Assembly (NCBI GenBank): GCA_017415105.1
Contig: JAFQJD010000021.1
Span: 1-64,000 of the forward strand
Direction: 5' to 3'
DNA from: Clostridia bacterium
GTDB lineage: Bacteria; Bacillota; Clostridia; UBA1381
DNA length: 64,000 nucleotides
A program made the translations under genes and the position numbers. Shown here piece by piece: positions 60,358-64,000 of the stretch (position 1 is the stretch's first letter; every line of letters begins with the position of its first letter). The notes beneath the pieces are model-generated. The model was not told the DNA's origin and did no database searches. It worked only from the letters and a program-made list of their open reading frames with translations.

Positions 60358-61128
60358 ATGTCGGAGATAATCGCAACAACAAAAAATAAAAAATACAAGT
60401 ATATAAAATCCCTTAAGCAGAAAAAAATAAGGGATGCTGATGGCGTATTCACAGTAGAGGGCAAAAAATCGGTTGAAGATGCAATTGCCTCGGGATATAC
60501 GATACGTCTGGTTGCGATGAGTGAAAGCTTTTCGGAAGAATTTCAGTGTGCAGCGGACACAATAGTTGTCCGTAACGATTTGTTTTCCGGACTTTGCGAT
60601 ACAAAGACACCGCAGGGAATAATTGCAGTAATAGAGAAAAAAGAAACTGCATTTACGCCTGATACCGGAAAGCTTTATATTTACTGTGATACCGTTGCAG
60701 ATCCCGGCAATCTCGGAACAATAATCCGAACTGCAGATGCCGCAGGCTTTGGCGGTGTCCTGCTTTCCTGCGGTTGTGCTGATGCATACAGTCCCAAAAC
60801 CGTCCGTTCAAGTATGGGTTCATTCTTTAATATTGATATAATAACAGACTTTGATTACAACTCACTCTTTGCCTTAGAGGAAAAAGGTTTTAATCTTGTA
60901 TGCGGTGCGTTGGAAGATGACAGTACCGACTATACACAAACCGACTTTACAAAGCCGACTATTATAATAGTAGGAAATGAAGCCAACGGAGTATCGGAAG
61001 ACATATTAAAAAAGTGCGGGCATATAATTATACCGATATACGGCAAAGCAGAATCCTTGAACGTCGGAGTGGCGGCAGCGATTATGATGTATGAGGCACA
61101 AAGACAACGGAGGTTGAATAATGAGTGA
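60358..61128 (+). CDS. TrmH/SpoU-type RNA ribose methyltransferase
   Basis: A 256-aa SPOUT methyltransferase for rRNA or tRNA 2'-O-methylation. N-terminal substrate domain (KKYKYIKSLKQKK, IREADGVF-like) and C-terminal knot with ADPGNLGTIIRTADA, IVGNEANGVS and SLNVGVAAAIMMYE. It overlaps dprA by 8 nt. Target base is unknown. Confidence 0.92.
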   Translation: MSEIIATTKNKKYKYIKSLKQKKIRDADGVFTVEGKKSVEDAIASGYTIRLVAMSESFSEEFQCAADTIVVRNDLFSGLCDTKTPQGIIAVIEKKETAFTPDTGKLYIYCDTVADPGNLGTIIRTADAAGFGGVLLSCGCADAYSPKTVRSSMGSFFNIDIITDFDYNSLFALEEKGFNLVCGALEDDSTDYTQTDFTKPTIIIVGNEANGVSEDILKKCGHIIIPIYGKAESLNVGVAAAIMMYEAQRQRRLNNE

Positions 61129-62236
61129 AAATACAATTTATTGGCTCTGGTTCACTTTAAAGGATGATATAAAGCCAAAAGAACGCATTGCTGTACTTGA
61201 AAAGTACGGCAATGCGAAGAATGTGTATAATGCGACAGATATGGACGGAATTCATAATCTGTCAGACAGTACATTTAAAGCATTGATGGACAAGTCACTT
61301 GATGATGCCAAAAATATAAATCTTAAAACCGAAAAGATGGGTGGCTATATTCTTACAATAGAAGATGAGGGTTATCCGCCGCTTTTGAAAAATATATACG
61401 ATCCGCCGTATGTGCTTTATTGCACGGGTGAGCGGATAGAATGGGAAAAACTACTGACTGTTACGATAGTGGGAACTCGTCTGCATGACGTATACGGACA
61501 AAGGGTTACGGAAAAGCTTGCAAAGGAGCTTGCACTTTCGGGTGCAACGGTCGTGAGTGGTATGGCAAGGGGCATTGACTCAATTGCCGGAATTACTGCA
61601 ATTAAAAGCGGTGGTAAGACTGTTGCGGTGCTTGGCAGTGGACTTGATGTTATATATCCGCCCGAGCACGCAGAGCTATATAACGAGATACGCAAAAACG
61701 GCGTTGTTATGACGGAGTATCCGCCTGGCACACGTCCGCTTCGTGAAAACTTCCCGAGACGTAACAGAATAATGGCAGGGCTTTCATACGGCATATTGGT
61801 AACACAGGCACCGGAGAAAAGCGGAGCATTGATAACCGCATCATATGCAATAGAAAACGGACGTGACCTATATGCAGTGCCGGCAGACATTTTTAATGCC
61901 GACTCCGCAGGCACAAACAAGCTCATTAAGCAGGGTGCAAAGCCTGTAACAACAGCAGATGATATAACAAATGAGTATCCGTATCTTGAAATTATTCCGT
62001 TATCAGAGAAAAGGACAGAGGAAAAACAGCGGGATAAGCTGAAATCGCTTGATTTATCTGCATTAAACGATTTACAGATAAAAATCGTCAGTGAATTAAA
62101 TAATGAACCGTTACATATCGATGAAATCTCACGTATAACGGGTGTTGCGAGCTTTGAAATCAATTCCGAGCTTGTGATGCTTGAACTGCAGGGGATTGTA
62201 AGAAAGCTTAACGGTAACATATATGAATTAATATAA
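61121..62236 (+). CDS. dprA: DNA processing protein DprA
   Basis: A 371-aa DprA (Smf) that loads RecA on transforming single-stranded DNA. VTIVGTRLHDVYGQ and SGMARGIDSIA form the Rossmann-like core, PRRNRIMAGLS is diagnostic, and the C-terminal winged helix ends the protein. Its presence does not prove competence. dprA-topA is a conserved order. Confidence 0.95.
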   Translation: MSENTIYWLWFTLKDDIKPKERIAVLEKYGNAKNVYNATDMDGIHNLSDSTFKALMDKSLDDAKNINLKTEKMGGYILTIEDEGYPPLLKNIYDPPYVLYCTGERIEWEKLLTVTIVGTRLHDVYGQRVTEKLAKELALSGATVVSGMARGIDSIAGITAIKSGGKTVAVLGSGLDVIYPPEHAELYNEIRKNGVVMTEYPPGTRPLRENFPRRNRIMAGLSYGILVTQAPEKSGALITASYAIENGRDLYAVPADIFNADSAGTNKLIKQGAKPVTTADDITNEYPYLEIIPLSEKRTEEKQRDKLKSLDLSALNDLQIKIVSELNNEPLHIDEISRITGVASFEINSELVMLELQGIVRKLNGNIYELI

Positions 62237-62248
62237 TCGGAGGGAAAT

Positions 62249-64000
62249 ATGTCAAAAAACATACTACTTATAGTTGAGTCACCTGCAAAGGCGGGCACAA
62301 TACAGAAATATCTGGGCAAGAATTATACTGTTATGGCATCAATGGGACATGTCATCGATTTGCCGAAGAGTAATCTCGGCGTTGATGTAGACAACGATTT
62401 TGCACCCAAATACATCACTATACGTGGCAAGGGCGATTTGTTGACAACACTCAAAAAAGAAGCCAAAAAGGCGGATGAAGTGTTGCTTGCAACCGACCCT
62501 GACCGTGAGGGAGAAGCAATAAGCTGGCATCTGGCAACTGCTCTTGACATTGATCCGAAATCAAAATGCAGAGTAACATTCAACGAGATAACCAAAACGG
62601 CAGTAAAAGAAGCTATCAAAAATCCGCGTGCTATAGATATGAACCTTGTCGATGCACAGCAGGCAAGACGTATTCTTGACAGAATCGTGGGTTATAAAAT
62701 AAGCCCGATTCTGTGGGAGAAGGTGAAACGCGGTCTTTCAGCAGGCCGTGTTCAGTCTGTTGCGACTCGTCTTATCTGCGACAGGGAAGAGGAAATTTTA
62801 AACTTTGTCCCCGAGGAGTATCATACAATTGATGTAACTCTTAAGAAAAAGGACAGTGCAAAGACCTTTGTGGCAAGCTATTATGGCGAAAAAGGCAAGG
62901 AAAAAGGTCTCAAAACCGGCGAGGAGGCACAGGCTGTTGTTAAAGACATAACTGATGCAAAATTCAATGTGGAATGGGTTAAGGAAGCGATCAAAAAACG
63001 TAATCCGCAGCCCCCGTTTACTACAAGTACACTTCAGCAGGATGCATCAAGAAAGCTTTCATATCAGGCAAGCCGTACAATGCAGATTGCACAGACACTT
63101 TATGAGGGTGTAAATCTTGGCGGCAAGCTCGGCACAGTCGGTCTTATAACATATATGCGTACTGACTCATTGAGAATTGCAGACGATGCACTTTTTGAAG
63201 CAAATGCGTTCTTAAAAGAAACATACGGTAGTGAGAATGTGCACCGCAGACAGTATAAGTCAAAGAAGAGTGCACAGGATGCACACGAGGCTATACGTCC
63301 GACATCTATCCGCATAAAGCCTGATGATATAAAGAGTAAGCTTTCAAATGACCAGTATAAGCTATATAAGCTTATATGGGAGCGTTTTGCGGCAAGTCAG
63401 ATGGAAAGTGCAGAGTACAGAATTACAACCGCCCAGATTGATGCCGAGGGACACACATTCCGTGCAACAGGCTCTGAGGTAACATTCAAGGGCTATATGA
63501 GTGTATATGTAGAGTCGGGCGATAAGAAAGAAGAAAAAGCAAAGGCTCTTCCGAAGCTTACAGAGAATGAGGAAATTGCTCTTGTAAAGCCGGAAAGCAA
63601 ACAGCATTTCACACAGCCTCCTGCACGTTTTTCGGATGCGTCACTTATCCGTGAGCTTGAAGAAAACGGCATAGGCAGACCGTCAACATATGCCCCGACA
63701 ATTACAACTATTGTATCACGCGGATACGTTCAGCGTGTTAAAAAACAGCTTATTCCGACAGAGCTTGGTAATGTTACGACAGATATTATGAAGCAGAGCT
63801 TCAAGGATATAGTTGATGTTGAGTTTACTGCCAATATGGAGCAGCAACTTGACGATGTGGAAGCCGGAGATACCGGATATGTGCGTGTGTTAAAGGATTT
63901 CTATCCGTCGTTTGAAAAGAGCCTTGAGGTTGCACACGAAACAGTTAAAAAGGTTGAAATCAAAGATAAGGTTTCAGATGTTATCTGTGATAAGTGTGGC
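62249..64000 (+). CDS. topA: DNA topoisomerase I (3' end beyond window)
   Basis: A type IA topoisomerase with 584 codons in the window. The TOPRIM domain has IVESPAKAGTIQKYL and TDPDREGEAISWHL; catalytic Tyr302 is in GLITYMRTDS; EENGIGRPSTYAPTI follows. The first zinc-finger Cys pair (CDKCG) is at the window edge. GGAGGGAAAT precedes the ATG. The gene continues past base 64000. Confidence 0.97.
   Translation, partial: MSKNILLIVESPAKAGTIQKYLGKNYTVMASMGHVIDLPKSNLGVDVDNDFAPKYITIRGKGDLLTTLKKEAKKADEVLLATDPDREGEAISWHLATALDIDPKSKCRVTFNEITKTAVKEAIKNPRAIDMNLVDAQQARRILDRIVGYKISPILWEKVKRGLSAGRVQSVATRLICDREEEILNFVPEEYHTIDVTLKKKDSAKTFVASYYGEKGKEKGLKTGEEAQAVVKDITDAKFNVEWVKEAIKKRNPQPPFTTSTLQQDASRKLSYQASRTMQIAQTLYEGVNLGGKLGTVGLITYMRTDSLRIADDALFEANAFLKETYGSENVHRRQYKSKKSAQDAHEAIRPTSIRIKPDDIKSKLSNDQYKLYKLIWERFAASQMESAEYRITTAQIDAEGHTFRATGSEVTFKGYMSVYVESGDKKEEKAKALPKLTENEEIALVKPESKQHFTQPPARFSDASLIRELEENGIGRPSTYAPTITTIVSRGYVQRVKKQLIPTELGNVTTDIMKQSFKDIVDVEFTANMEQQLDDVEAGDTGYVRVLKDFYPSFEKSLEVAHETVKKVEIKDKVSDVICDKCG

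Overview
The window is a 64 kb chromosomal segment of an anaerobic, spore-forming, low-G+C Firmicute, most likely class Clostridia and plausibly a gut commensal. The evidence is a GerW sporulation protein, a 22-residue SpoVM-like gene, three sigma-K-like promoters, the hydrogenase maturase HydE, rubrerythrin, an agr quorum-sensing locus, RNase J, and SpoU/DprA/TopA in a typical Firmicutes order. I cannot fix the family from this sequence. Genes are dense, and no stretch over about 300 bases lacks a gene except the one at 9.5-9.9 kb, which holds a probable 6S RNA.

Layout. 0-8 kb: tail of a transposase, rubrerythrin, a WYL regulator with serine acetyltransferase, an AraC regulator divergent from an FAD oxidoreductase, an 865-residue orphan protein, and tRNA-Leu(GAG). 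8-12 kb: acyl-ACP thioesterase, RuvX, a DUF1292 protein, 6S RNA and an M28-type peptidase. 12-20.7 kb: a long co-directional core run (site-2 protease, ScpA, ScpB, DUF2953, GerW, a two-gene radical-SAM module, Mbl, FabZ, TrmN6-like, RsmI). 20.7-25.2 kb: small Cys-rich and spore-type genes, a patatin, HydE, and a zinc-ribbon plus tail-anchored coiled-coil pair. 25.4-31 kb: an agr locus with associated secreted proteins. 31-49 kb: L-fucose isomerase, an EF-G-like GTPase, a polA-znuACB run, HtrA, an acyl-CoA ligase with rhamnulokinase, LTA synthase and RNase J. 50-56 kb, minus strand: threonine deaminase, HD hydrolase, RecX, RimO, PgsA, HisIE, then a separately promoted 54-aa gene and spoVM. 56-64 kb: malate/lactate dehydrogenase with malic enzyme, ZIP transporter, DMT exporter, TrmH/SpoU methyltransferase, DprA and TopA (cut by the window end).

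The most interesting system is at 25.4-31 kb. AgrA and AgrC are transcribed from an ordinary promoter. Three other promoters share one architecture: two direct repeats of ACCA(C/T)TC-type 20-21 nt apart, exactly 12 nt before a TTGACT/TTTACT -35 box, then exactly 17 nt to the -10. They drive agrD-agrB, a pair of secreted proteins (one new, one DUF6273 plus copper-amine-oxidase-N-type domain) and an XRE-family regulator. This reads as a compact, self-contained LytTR (AgrA) regulon. The AgrD peptide has no cysteine, so any autoinducer would have to be a serine lactone or something else.

A second self-derived signal links three spore-type loci (41-aa Cys-rich protein, 287-aa Cys-rich protein, 54-aa gene plus spoVM). 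Each is preceded by AAC, exactly 17 nt, then (C/A)ATANNNTA, matching the known sigma-K promoter pattern.
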